Shown here: piece by piece, positions 1 to 7,742 of the stretch | Position numbering within the stretch: position 1 is the first letter of the stretch | How the letters are laid out: each line of letters starts with the position of its first letter | Assembly: GCF_022347285.1 (NCBI RefSeq) | Contig: NZ_JAKRND010000021.1 | Location: 1 to 33,740 of the forward strand | Source: Corynebacterium sp. ACRPH | Lineage (GTDB): Bacteria; Actinomycetota; Actinomycetes; Mycobacteriales; Mycobacteriaceae | Direction: 5' to 3' | DNA length: 33,740 nucleotides | The notes under the pieces: generated by a model | What the model was told of the DNA's origin: nothing | The model's database searches: none | What the model saw: only the letters and a program-made list of their open reading frames with translations | Program-made: the position numbers and the translations under genes

Positions 1-90
1 GGGTGGGATGAAGTACAGGTCGGGGGCGTTTTGAGCTGTCCAGTAGGTGAGACGGGGGCATCATACTTTGGGAAACGAGTGGTCAACGGC
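1..90. other. Unassigned upstream flank
   Basis: No complete gene can be supported in these 90 bases. On the minus strand a frame is open from the window edge to a possible ATG near base 64, so a divergent gene might begin here. It is too short to recognise and has no clear ribosome binding site. Confidence 0.3.
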
Positions 91-119
91 TTGACTACTT
101 TCACGGAAGCCGCTAAATT
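91..119 (+). promoter_or_regulatory. ilvBN promoter
   Basis: A -35 hexamer TTGACT (91-96) and a -10 hexamer TAAATT (114-119) are separated by exactly 17 bases, close to the sigma-A consensus. The expected transcription start is at or next to base 127, the A of the leader-peptide ATG. The leader peptide would therefore be translated from a leaderless transcript. Confidence 0.8.
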
Positions 120-126
120 TAGAGCC

Positions 127-177
127 ATGGAATTCACGCAACTAGTACGAGTACTCATTATCGAGGGGCGCCACTAG
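127..177 (+). CDS. ilvB leader peptide (branched-chain attenuator)
   Basis: A 16-codon frame encodes MEFTQLVRVLIIEGRH and ends at TAG. Six of its 16 residues are leucine, valine or isoleucine, clustered at codons 6-12, and the first leucine uses the rare codon CTA. No Shine-Dalgarno sequence precedes the ATG, which lies 7 bases after the -10 hexamer, so translation is probably leaderless. The ilvBNC leader of C. glutamicum is known to make such a peptide without a ribosome binding site. Inferred role: ribosomes slow at the branched-chain codons when charged tRNA is scarce, leaving bases 165-172 free to form the antiterminator. Ribosomes that reach the stop codon cover that segment and the terminator forms. 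The peptide is unlikely to have a function of its own. Confidence 0.85.
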   Translation: MEFTQLVRVLIIEGRH

Positions 178-206
178 CTACCTCGTCGAGCTCGACACGG
201 CGCCCC
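165..206 (+). promoter_or_regulatory. Antiterminator hairpin of the ilv attenuator
   Basis: Bases 165-172 (GGGGCGCC) are a perfect 8-base complement of 199-206 (GGCGCCCC). Between them lies a perfect 12-base palindrome, GTCGAGCTCGAC (185-196), which can stack inside the larger stem. The right arm shares bases 202-206 with the 5' arm of the terminator, so the two structures exclude each other. The left arm lies in the last codons of the leader peptide, where ribosome position decides the fold. Confidence 0.75.
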
Positions 207-247
207 CGACAACTGACGCAGCAGCGTCGGCAAGTTGGGGGCTTTTG
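202..247 (+). terminator. ilv attenuator terminator
   Basis: GCCCCC (202-207) pairs with GGGGGC (236-241). Inside this, AACT pairs with AGTT and GACGC with GCGTC around a small loop. TTTTGTTGT follows directly. This is an intrinsic terminator about 360 bases ahead of ilvB, placed to abort transcription when branched-chain amino acids are plentiful. Confidence 0.8.
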
Positions 248-607
248 TTGTGTGGAGGACATGCACCTAACCGAACAAGCGATTCCACACCGAAGATTTT
301 CGGCTCTATCGCTTCCTGGTGACGCCAGCTTGCCGAAGTGCGAACGCTGCGGCGTGCGCCGCGTGGCAATGCGTGGCGCTGATGCGCGTGGCACTGCGGG
401 GCACTGCAGAGCTTTGCGTGGCGCTGCGTTGATGCGCAGCGCTGAGGCGCGAGCGCTGCGGCGTGCGACGCGTGGCAATGCGTGGCGCTGATGCGCGTGG
501 CACTGCGCTGCGTTGCGGCGCGTGGCGCGGCGGCGGGCAACTGGGAAGTGAAGGGGCAGAGAATTGAAGGCAGGACGGATTCAAGGACTCAAGGAGCGAA
601 GGAAAAC
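248..607 (+). other. Long GC-rich untranslated leader of ilvB
   Basis: About 360 bases separate the attenuator from the ilvB start. The ilvB frame stays open upstream to base 482, but the translated upstream part is low-complexity and unlike known IlvB N-termini, so I treat it as untranslated. The stretch is dominated by variants of GCGTGGC and GCGCTGCG and contains the duplication listed separately. No further promoter was recognised. Confidence 0.5.
345..507 (+). repeat. Direct repeat in the ilvB leader (two 54-bp copies)
   Basis: Bases 345-398 recur at 454-507, an offset of 109, with one mismatch (GCGCCGCG against GCGACGCG). The 55 bases between them carry further GCGTGGCGCTG-like copies. 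It looks like a local tandem duplication in GC-rich sequence, not a mobile element: there are no terminal inverted repeats and no convincing reading frame. Confidence 0.8.
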
Positions 608-2470
608 GTGACACACACATCACGCTCGCAACCCAGCCCCGCCACCTTGGCGAACAACCCCCGCGGCAAGCGGCCAGAGCGAATTAACGGCGCGCAAGCC
701 GTAGTCCGCTCCCTAGAAGAGCTAGGCACCGATGTCGTATTCGGCCTGCCCGGAGGTGCTGTGCTGCCGCTCTACGAGGCGCTGTACGACTCCGAGAAGC
801 TGAACCACATCCTCGTCCGCCACGAGCAGGGCGCCGGCCATGCCGCCACCGGCTACGCCCAGGCCACCGGCCGCGTCGGCGTGTGCATCGCAACTTCCGG
901 CCCGGGTGCAACGAACCTGGTAACCCCCATCGCCGACGCCAACATGGACTCGGTGCCCCTGGTCGCTATTACGGGCCAGGTCGGTAAGGGTCTTTTGGGT
1001 ACTGACGCCTTCCAGGAGGCGGACATTCGCGGCGTGACCATGCCGATCACCAAGCACAACTTCATGGTGACCCGCCCCGAGGACATCCCCGGCGCCATCG
1101 CCGAGGCCTTCCACGTGGCCGCAACCGGCCGCCCTGGCGCGGTACTGGTGGACATCCCGAAAGATGTTCAGAACGCAGAGCTGGAGTTCAACTGGCCGCC
1201 GAAATACGAGCTGCCCGGCTACCGTCCGGTCACTAGCCCGCACCCGCGCCAGGTGGAGGAAGCCGTGCGCATGATAAGTGCGGCGAAGCGCCCGACGCTG
1301 TACGTCGGCGGCGGCGCGATCAAGGCGGAAGCGCACGCAGAACTGCTGGAATTTGCAGAAGCCAACGACATCCCAGTTGTCACCACCCTCATGGCACTGG
1401 GCAGCTTCCCGGCCTCCCACCCGCTGTACATGGGCATGCCCGGCATGCACGGAAGTGTCCCGGCGGTCGCGGCTCTGCAGCGCTCCGACCTGCTGATCAC
1501 CATCGGCGCCCGCTTCGACGACCGCGTTACCGGCCACGTGGATAGCTTCGCCCCGGATGCGAAGGTCATCCACGCCGACATCGACCCGGCGGAGATCGGC
1601 AAGATTCGCGAAGCCAACGTGCCGATCGTCGGCGACGCCCGCGAGGTACTGGCCGCACTCCACCAGGCGATGCGGAACCTGGACCTGAAGAAGCCCGCTA
1701 CCGCCGGCTGGCTGAACTACCTCAATAAGCTGAAGCAGGACTTCCCCCGCGGCTACGACGAGCAGCCCAACGGCAAGCTCGCCCCGCAGTACGTCATCGA
1801 GACCCTATCCAAGACCATCGGCCCGGACGCTATCTACGTCGCCGGCGTGGGACAGCACCAGATGTGGGCGGCGCAGTTCGTGGACTACGAAAACCCCCGC
1901 ACCTGGCTGAACTCCGGTGGCCTCGGCACGATGGGCTACTCCGTGCCCGCCGCCATGGGTGCAAAGGCCGGCAAGCCGGACACTTCCGTCTGGGCTATCG
2001 ACGGCGACGGCTGCTTCCAGATGACCAACCAGGAGCTCGTCACCTGCGCGGTGGAGAACCTGCCGATCAAGGTCGCGCTCATCAACAACGGAAACCTCGG
2101 AATGGTCCGCCAGTGGCAGACGCTGTTCTACGACCAGCGATACTCGCACACCAACCTGAAGCCGGGAGAAACCTACCTGCCGGACTTCCTGATGTTGGCT
2201 GAGTCCATGGGCTGCGCGGCGTTCCGCGTCACCAAGCCAGAGGATGTAGAGCCGACCATCCGCAAGGCGGAAGCGATCAACGACCGTCCCGTCGTCATCG
2301 ACTTCATCGTCGGCGAGGATGCGCAGGTGTGGCCTATGGTCGCCGCCGGCACGTCCAATGAGGAAATCCAGTATGCACGCAACCTGCGGCCGCTGTTCGA
2401 CGAGGAATCCTCGGCGGCAGAATCGCCCGCGGAGATCCACGAGGTCACCCAGGAAGGTGAAGAAGACTAA
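608..2470 (+). CDS. ilvB: Acetohydroxyacid synthase large (catalytic) subunit
   Basis: A 620-residue cytoplasmic thiamine-diphosphate enzyme. It condenses two pyruvates, or pyruvate with 2-oxobutyrate, in the first common step of valine, leucine and isoleucine synthesis. The N-terminal domain holds the conserved catalytic glutamate in [14 protein letters not shown], near residue 73. The C-terminal domain carries the ThDP/Mg motif from GDG near residue 466 to NN near 495. The sequence closely matches C. glutamicum IlvB as I recall it (626 residues). The GTG at 608 is chosen because AAGGAG (591-596) and GAAGGA precede it and the product then has the family's normal length. A longer frame from 482 would add 42 low-complexity residues. 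The stop overlaps the ilvN start by one base (TAATG), implying translational coupling. Expression is probably set by the attenuator at 127-247. Confidence 0.95.
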   Translation: MTHTSRSQPSPATLANNPRGKRPERINGAQAVVRSLEELGTDVVFGLPGGAVLPLYEALYDSEKLNHILVRHEQGAGHAATGYAQATGRVGVCIATSGPGATNLVTPIADANMDSVPLVAITGQVGKGLLGTDAFQEADIRGVTMPITKHNFMVTRPEDIPGAIAEAFHVAATGRPGAVLVDIPKDVQNAELEFNWPPKYELPGYRPVTSPHPRQVEEAVRMISAAKRPTLYVGGGAIKAEAHAELLEFAEANDIPVVTTLMALGSFPASHPLYMGMPGMHGSVPAVAALQRSDLLITIGARFDDRVTGHVDSFAPDAKVIHADIDPAEIGKIREANVPIVGDAREVLAALHQAMRNLDLKKPATAGWLNYLNKLKQDFPRGYDEQPNGKLAPQYVIETLSKTIGPDAIYVAGVGQHQMWAAQFVDYENPRTWLNSGGLGTMGYSVPAAMGAKAGKPDTSVWAIDGDGCFQMTNQELVTCAVENLPIKVALINNGNLGMVRQWQTLFYDQRYSHTNLKPGETYLPDFLMLAESMGCAAFRVTKPEDVEPTIRKAEAINDRPVVIDFIVGEDAQVWPMVAAGTSNEEIQYARNLRPLFDEESSAAESPAEIHEVTQEGEED

Positions 2471-2988
2471 TGAGCACGAACAAGGTACAGGTCCACACCC
2501 TGTCCGTCCTGTGTGAGGACGTCGACGGCATCATCTCGCGAATCTCCGGCATGTTCACCCGCCGCGCGTTCAGCATCATCTCGATCAGCTCTGGCCGCAC
2601 GGAGGTTGAGGGCATCAACCGCATCACCATCATCGTCGAGGGCGAGGATCACGTGGTGGAGCAGATCACCAAGCAGCTGAACAAGCTGATCCCCGTTATT
2701 AAGGTCACGCGCCACGATCCGGAGTCAATCGTCTCCCGCGGCCTGATGATGGTGAAGGTTTCTGCTGACAACTCGAACCGCACGCAGGTGGTGGAGTCCG
2801 CGAAGCTGTTCCGCGCGCACGTCGTGGATGTTGGGCCGGAGTCGGTGATCATCGAGTGCACCGGCACGCCGTCGAAGCTGCAGGCTCTGCTGGACGTTTT
2901 GGAGCCGTTCGGGATTCGCGAGCTTGTCGAGGCGTCGCCGACTGCGATCAGTCGCGGTCCTCGCGCCATGTATCCGGCGAATCTCTAG
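2470..2988 (+). CDS. ilvN: Acetohydroxyacid synthase small (regulatory) subunit
   Basis: A 172-residue regulatory partner of IlvB. It activates the catalytic subunit and confers feedback inhibition by branched-chain amino acids. An N-terminal ACT domain covers about residues 8-80, and the C-terminal small-subunit domain runs from about 90 to 165 (SNRTQVVESAKLFRAHVVDV, FGIRELVEAS). The DGIISRISGMFTRRAF segment retains the Gly-Ile-Ile stretch; in C. glutamicum, changing these residues relieves valine inhibition, so this copy looks feedback-sensitive. The ATG shares its A with the ilvB TAA stop, and purine-rich AGGAAGG upstream lies inside the ilvB 3' end. The two subunits are thus made in a coupled way from one message. 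Confidence 0.95.
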   Translation: MSTNKVQVHTLSVLCEDVDGIISRISGMFTRRAFSIISISSGRTEVEGINRITIIVEGEDHVVEQITKQLNKLIPVIKVTRHDPESIVSRGLMMVKVSADNSNRTQVVESAKLFRAHVVDVGPESVIIECTGTPSKLQALLDVLEPFGIRELVEASPTAISRGPRAMYPANL

Positions 2989-2996
2989 GTTCTTTG

Positions 2997-3031
2997 GTGA
3001 CGCCTTCAGCTTGCAGCCGGGTGGGCGTCAC
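2997..3031 (+). promoter_or_regulatory. Inverted repeat after ilvN
   Basis: GTGACGCC (2997-3004) and GGCGTCAC (3024-3031) are perfect 8-base complements around a 19-base loop. No T-run follows, so this is not a classic terminator. It may be a processing or partial-termination hairpin between ilvN and ilvC. Confidence 0.45.
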
Positions 3032-3062
3032 TACCTACGAAAGAGGGCAACAGCCCGCAACA

Positions 3063-3115
3063 GTCCACTATGTGGACGCCAAAATCTCACCAAATGAAAT
3101 AAAGTTTGCTATAAA
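3063..3115 (+). promoter_or_regulatory. Probable ilvC promoter with upstream palindrome
   Basis: A TATAAA hexamer (3110-3115) lies 30 bases before the ilvC start and is a good -10 element, although no clear -35 stands 17 bases upstream. GTCCAC-TAT-GTGGAC (3063-3077) is a perfect short inverted repeat and could be an operator. A separate ilvC promoter is known in C. glutamicum. The regulator here is unknown. Confidence 0.5.
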
Positions 3116-3120
3116 GGTAG

Positions 3121-4161
<1,041 letters not shown>

Positions 4162-4183
4162 AGCGGCCTGGTCACAACGGCCT

Positions 4184-4253
4184 GGCCGAAACTGCCCGAC
4201 CGAAACTGCTCGGCCGAAACTGCTCGGCCGAAACTGCTCGGCCGAAACTGCTC
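4184..4253 (+). repeat. 14-bp tandem repeat, five units, downstream of ilvC
   Basis: The unit GGCCGAAACTGCTC is repeated at 4184, 4198, 4212, 4226 and 4240. The last three copies are identical and the first two differ by one or two bases; a degenerate sixth copy follows at 4254. Each junction contains the self-complementary CGGCCG, so the RNA or DNA could form several alternative hairpins. Confidence 0.9.
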
Positions 4254-4410
4254 GGCTGAAGCGGCCTGCTTAAAGCGGTCTGGCTGAATAACTGAATGCT
4301 TTAGATTTCCAAGTTTATGGATTCTGAATTTGGAATCTGTTTAGCGGGGAGCCCATGTTCCGGCCGCCAATGGCGAGCCGTTCTGGTCCCCCGTCTTTGT
4401 TTTCAGTAAG
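4254..4410 (+). other. Intergenic stretch with imperfect hairpin
   Basis: AGATTTCCAA (4303-4312) and TTTGGAATCT (4329-4338) form an imperfect inverted repeat with a one-base bulge, followed by GTTT. It could be a weak terminator for ilvC. Nothing else was recognised here. Confidence 0.3.
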
Positions 4411-4440
4411 TTGCCAATAAGGGATGTGGCTGCCTAAAGT
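4411..4440 (+). promoter_or_regulatory. Promoter of the CDF exporter gene (leaderless)
   Basis: TTGCCA (4411-4416) and TAAAGT (4435-4440) are 18 bases apart. The ATG at 4447 lies 6 bases after the -10 hexamer, so the transcript probably starts at or next to the start codon. Confidence 0.6.
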
Positions 4441-4446
4441 GAGGGT

Positions 4447-5571
4447 ATGAACGACCCCGCAAGCGTAGCTCAGCAACAACCACAGGACCGTGGTGGTGCC
4501 GACGTGCGCCGCCACGGTTCTGCGCGTTCCAGCGAGTCCGCGCCTGCGGCTGGCGGCGCGCCCGCGTCGACCGCTGGCAGCGCGCCCGCGCCCGCCGGCG
4601 TATCTGAGGGGGGCCATGCACATTCGCACGAATCCGGCCATGCACAGTCCCACGACTCTGGCCACGGGCATTCGCACGGGCATTCGCACTCCCACGCGCC
4701 GACGGATGCTCCGCTGCGCGCGCTGCTCATTGTGCTTGGCGTCACTGGCACAGTCTTCTTTGCAGAGGTGATCGGCGGTCTGATCACCGGCTCCGTCGCA
4801 TTGCTGGCCGATGCGATGCACATGCTTTCGGACGCCGCCGGCCTAATCATCGCAGTCGTTGCCATTTTGATCGGTCGCAGGGCCGCAACCGCACAGGCGA
4901 CCTTCGGCTATCGCCGGGTGGAGGTGCTCGCCGCGCTTGTTAATGCTGTCACTGTGCTGGGAATTTCGGCATGGATAGTGGTCGAGGCGTTCCAGCGCCT
5001 CAGCGAGCCGGTGGAGATCATGGCCGGTCCGATGATGATCGTCGCGGTGATCGGCCTGCTAGCCAACATCATTTCCGCGTGGATCCTTAATCGCCAGCGG
5101 GAGCATTCGGTCAATGTCCAGGGCGCATTCCTGCACGTGCTGGCGGATATGTTGGGTTCCGTCGCGGTGCTAGTGGCGGGTGGCGTGATCATTCTGACCG
5201 GCTGGCAGTATGCGGATGTTATCGCCTCGCTGGTGATTGCCGCACTGGTGTTGCCGCGCGCCTGGCAGCTGATGATGCAGGCCTTGCGCATTCTGCTCGA
5301 GCAGGCGCCTCCGGGCTACCGGCCCGCTGAGGTTGATGCTTTGCTGCGGCAGGTCGACGGCGTGCTGGACGTGCATGATCTCCACCTGTGGTCGCTGGAT
5401 GGCACGAGCGCGTTGGCTTCCGTGCACTTGGTGGTTCCGGAAGGGCGCGATCCGGCCGCGGTGCTGTGTGCTGCACAGGCCGCGCTGCAGGAGCGGGGGA
5501 TCGCGCACGCCACCATTCAGGTGGAGCGCGCCAGCCACGCTAACCACGAGGGCTCGCAGAACGTTTGCTAG
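4447..5571 (+). CDS. Cation diffusion facilitator metal exporter (CzcD/ZitB type)
   Basis: A 374-residue inner-membrane antiporter, probably exporting zinc or a similar divalent metal for protons. The cytosolic N-terminus is Ala/Pro/Ser-rich and then histidine-rich (residues 57-83, with HGHSHGHSHSH), typical of zinc-handling CDF proteins. Six membrane segments follow from about residue 92. The paired metal-binding motifs HxxxD are visible in TM2 (H125, D129 in HMLSD) and TM5 (H230, D234 in HVLAD). The C-terminal cytosolic domain (VHDLHLWSLDGTSALASVHLVV) is the usual metal-sensing dimer domain. No good Shine-Dalgarno precedes the ATG, and the promoter position suggests leaderless translation. 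Metal identity is inferred from family only. The gene stands alone between two tandem-repeat blocks. Confidence 0.9.
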   Translation: MNDPASVAQQQPQDRGGADVRRHGSARSSESAPAAGGAPASTAGSAPAPAGVSEGGHAHSHESGHAQSHDSGHGHSHGHSHSHAPTDAPLRALLIVLGVTGTVFFAEVIGGLITGSVALLADAMHMLSDAAGLIIAVVAILIGRRAATAQATFGYRRVEVLAALVNAVTVLGISAWIVVEAFQRLSEPVEIMAGPMMIVAVIGLLANIISAWILNRQREHSVNVQGAFLHVLADMLGSVAVLVAGGVIILTGWQYADVIASLVIAALVLPRAWQLMMQALRILLEQAPPGYRPAEVDALLRQVDGVLDVHDLHLWSLDGTSALASVHLVVPEGRDPAAVLCAAQAALQERGIAHATIQVERASHANHEGSQNVC

Positions 5572-5583
5572 CGGATAGATAGG

Positions 5584-5733
5584 CAATGGCCGCGGGCGGT
5601 TGGGTAAACAACGACCGCCAACGGCAGGGGTGACAACGACCGCCAACGGCTGGATAAACAACGACCGCCAACGGCTGGGTCGATATCGGCCGGCGCCGGC
5701 TGGGTCGATAACGACCGCTAACGGTTGACGAAA
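5584..5733 (+). repeat. 25-bp tandem repeat, six units
   Basis: Copies begin at 5584, 5609, 5634, 5659, 5684 and 5709, exactly 25 bases apart. The core CAACGACCGCCAACGGC is nearly invariant in copies 2-4, changed at two positions in copy 6 and degenerate in copies 1 and 5. There are no unique spacers, so it is not a CRISPR array. It fills most of the gap between the exporter gene and the iron-transport promoter. Confidence 0.9.
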
Positions 5734-5772
5734 CTCTTAGCAACCGGAGCCGACCTGAGAGGGTAGGTTCAC

Positions 5773-5803
5773 CTTGCTTAGGGTAACCTAATTCTGATAG
5801 CGT
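5773..5803 (+). promoter_or_regulatory. Iron-regulated promoter with DtxR box
   Basis: CTTGCTTAGGGTAACCTAA (5773-5791) matches the 19-base DtxR consensus TTAGGTTAGSCTAACCTAA at 14 positions, with a perfect right half. It overlaps the -35 TTGCTT (5774-5779). The -10 TAGCGT (5798-5803) is 18 bases further on and 7 bases before the ATG at 5811. Iron-loaded DtxR bound here would block the polymerase. Confidence 0.75.
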
Positions 5804-5810
5804 CTGGGGA

Positions 5811-6707
5811 ATGATGAACTCTCGAAACTCTCAGCGTCGCTCTCTGCGCCGTACCTTTGCTCTTCTTGTTGCGACGATTCTCGGAGCCACGGCCCTTGTT
5901 GCCTGTGGCGCCGGTGACGGTAACAACGGTGGAGGCGGTAAAGACGGCGAGCCAAGGGTGGTCGCGTTGGACTGGCGATATGAGGAAATCCTCGAGGCGC
6001 TGGGCGTAAAGCCTGTCGGCATTGTAGAGATCGGCAAGTCCGCCGGGCCGAAGACTCTGGAGGGCAAGCTCGAGGGCATCGAATCGGTTGGACAGGCAAA
6101 GCAGCCGAACCTGGAGGTCATTCAGTCTCTTGAGCCCGATCTGATCCTCGCTAGCCCAACGCGGCAGGAATCGATCATGCCGCAGCTGGAGGAAATTGCA
6201 GGGACGAAGTCCTACAGCGACTCCAGCTACACCGACGTCCTTGACTCCATGGATGACATCGCAAAGAAGCTGGGCAAGGAAGATAAAGCTAAGGAAGTGC
6301 GCAAGCGTATCGAAGACAAGGTCGAAGAGGCAAAGAAGCTCGTCAAGCCGAACACTCGTGCAGCGCTGGTCGGATGGTCGAAGGGCACTCTCTACACCTG
6401 GATCAAGGATTCCTTTGCAGGCTCTCTTCTTTCTGACGCCGGCTACGTCTACGGCTACGACGGTTCCCGTACCGCTATCGAGTCCAAGACTGACGTTGCC
6501 GAAATGACGGGTGATAAGCTCCCCTCAATGAAGCTGGACCGGATGTACCTGTACAACGACATCGAGGGCTTTAAGTCCAGCCCATATAAGGATGTGGTGA
6601 AGGACATCGTGGACGTGGAGCAGGACACCTGGTCCCGTTCTCGTGGCCCGCTGGCCGCAGAGGCAATGCTGGATCAGATCATTGAAACGGAGAACGCTCG
6701 TAAGTAG
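5811..6707 (+). CDS. Iron-siderophore ABC transporter substrate-binding lipoprotein
   Basis: A 298-residue extracellular lipoprotein that captures a ferric siderophore or ferric-citrate-like chelate for the importer encoded next to it. A basic start (RRSLRR), a hydrophobic segment and the lipobox LVAC (cysteine about residue 32) form a type II signal peptide. A Gly/Asn-rich linker follows, then the FecB/FhuD-type bilobed domain (PRVVALDWRYEEILEALG near residue 47, NLEVIQSLEPDLILAS). Two adjacent ATG codons exist; the first (5811) is 7 bases after the -10 hexamer, fitting leaderless translation. The DtxR box upstream indicates induction by iron starvation. The siderophore cannot be told from sequence. 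First gene of a four-gene operon. Confidence 0.9.
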   Translation: MMNSRNSQRRSLRRTFALLVATILGATALVACGAGDGNNGGGGKDGEPRVVALDWRYEEILEALGVKPVGIVEIGKSAGPKTLEGKLEGIESVGQAKQPNLEVIQSLEPDLILASPTRQESIMPQLEEIAGTKSYSDSSYTDVLDSMDDIAKKLGKEDKAKEVRKRIEDKVEEAKKLVKPNTRAALVGWSKGTLYTWIKDSFAGSLLSDAGYVYGYDGSRTAIESKTDVAEMTGDKLPSMKLDRMYLYNDIEGFKSSPYKDVVKDIVDVEQDTWSRSRGPLAAEAMLDQIIETENARK

Positions 6708-6743
6708 GCGCACCTTCGTGCGTTTACGACCGAAGGAAGTTAA

Positions 6744-7742
6744 GTGCAACGAGGGCTAAAACCACGCCTTACACAACTAGCGATTCTGCTGGCGCTGGGA
6801 TTGGCTGTCATTCTTGCGGTATGGGTCTGGCGCATGAGCAGCGTGGAGGTGCCGACTAACGCGCCAGAACTCGCGGGGGAGATGCACTCCGTCATGCGCG
6901 ACCGGCTCTTGGCAGCGACGGTGATCGGCATGGCTTTGGGCGCGGCAGGCGTGCTGCTTCGCACGGCTACAGGCAACCCGCTGGCGGATCCGGAAATCAC
7001 CGGCGTGAATTCCGGTGCGGCTTTCGGCGCTGTGCTGTGCACGACGATCACGGGATCTGTGTCGGGCGCAGCTGTGTTGCCGGGGGCGTTGTGTGGTGCA
7101 GCGCTTGGAGCTGCGATCACGGTAGGTATCGGGATGCGTGTGACGGTGGGGGATCCGACTGGTGCTCAGTCGGTGCAGCGGATGATTTTGCTCGGCATAG
7201 CCGTTTCTGCATTGTTCTCGGCGTGTACCGCGATCATTTTGGTCATCGATGAGGCTCAGCTTTCGACCGTGCTGTCGTGGCTTTCGGGCCGCTTGGGTGG
7301 GGTTCGTTTCCCGGATGTAGTGCCCTGCATTATTGCTGTGGCGGTGGTTCTGCCGTTTACTATTGCTGCTGGTCGGGGGCTGGATACGCTTTTTGCTGGT
7401 GACGCCCTCTCGTCTTCCGTCGGCGCGAACCCCCACCGTCTGCGCATTTTGGCAGTGGTGGGCGCAGTGCTGTTGATCGCGCCGGCAGTTGCGGCTGCTG
7501 GACCCATTGGTTTCCTTGGCTTGATGGCGGCGGTCGTCTCGTATCGGGTGGCAGGCCCGCGTCACCGATTGAGCTTAGTGATCGCCCCAGTGGTGGGCGC
7601 GGTGGTTCTGCTGGTGGCGGATTCCGTTGCGCAGGCTCTGTGGGCGCCGGCGGAGACTCCAGTGGGCGTGGTTACTGCCATTGCAGGCGTGCCTTTGCTG
7701 CTGTGGGGTATTAATCGGCTGCGACCAGGAGGTGGGCGCTGA
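6744..7742 (+). CDS. Iron-siderophore ABC transporter permease 1 (FecCD family)
   Basis: A 332-residue polytopic membrane protein of the BtuC/FecCD family, one half of the transmembrane channel of the iron importer. Hydrophobic segments fill most of its length. The family motif GAAGVLLRTATGNPLADPEITGVNSGA lies near residues 56-82 in split form, and the conserved GPIGFLGLMAAVVSYRVAGPRHR stretch is near residue 255. The GTG start follows GAAGGAAG (6732-6739). The gene is 36 bases after the binding-protein gene, and its TGA overlaps the next ATG by one base. It presumably forms a heterodimer with permease 2. Confidence 0.9.
   Translation: MQRGLKPRLTQLAILLALGLAVILAVWVWRMSSVEVPTNAPELAGEMHSVMRDRLLAATVIGMALGAAGVLLRTATGNPLADPEITGVNSGAAFGAVLCTTITGSVSGAAVLPGALCGAALGAAITVGIGMRVTVGDPTGAQSVQRMILLGIAVSALFSACTAIILVIDEAQLSTVLSWLSGRLGGVRFPDVVPCIIAVAVVLPFTIAAGRGLDTLFAGDALSSSVGANPHRLRILAVVGAVLLIAPAVAAAGPIGFLGLMAAVVSYRVAGPRHRLSLVIAPVVGAVVLLVADSVAQALWAPAETPVGVVTAIAGVPLLLWGINRLRPGGGR

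Noticed and set aside
345..507. Mobile element or MITE in the ilvB leader
   Set aside because: There are no terminal inverted repeats, no target duplication and no transposase. A simple local duplication explains it.
482..607. N-terminal extension of IlvB from ATG 482
   Set aside because: The extra 42 residues come from the repeated GC-rich leader and resemble no IlvB N-terminus. The GTG at 608 has a ribosome site and gives normal length.
722..1663. 313-codon minus-strand frame inside ilvB
   Set aside because: It is antisense to conserved ilvB sequence, has no ribosome site, and its His/Val/Asp/Gly-rich composition matches a reverse-strand shadow.
5584..5733. Possible CRISPR array
   Set aside because: The units are contiguous 25-base repeats without unique spacers, and no cas gene is present.
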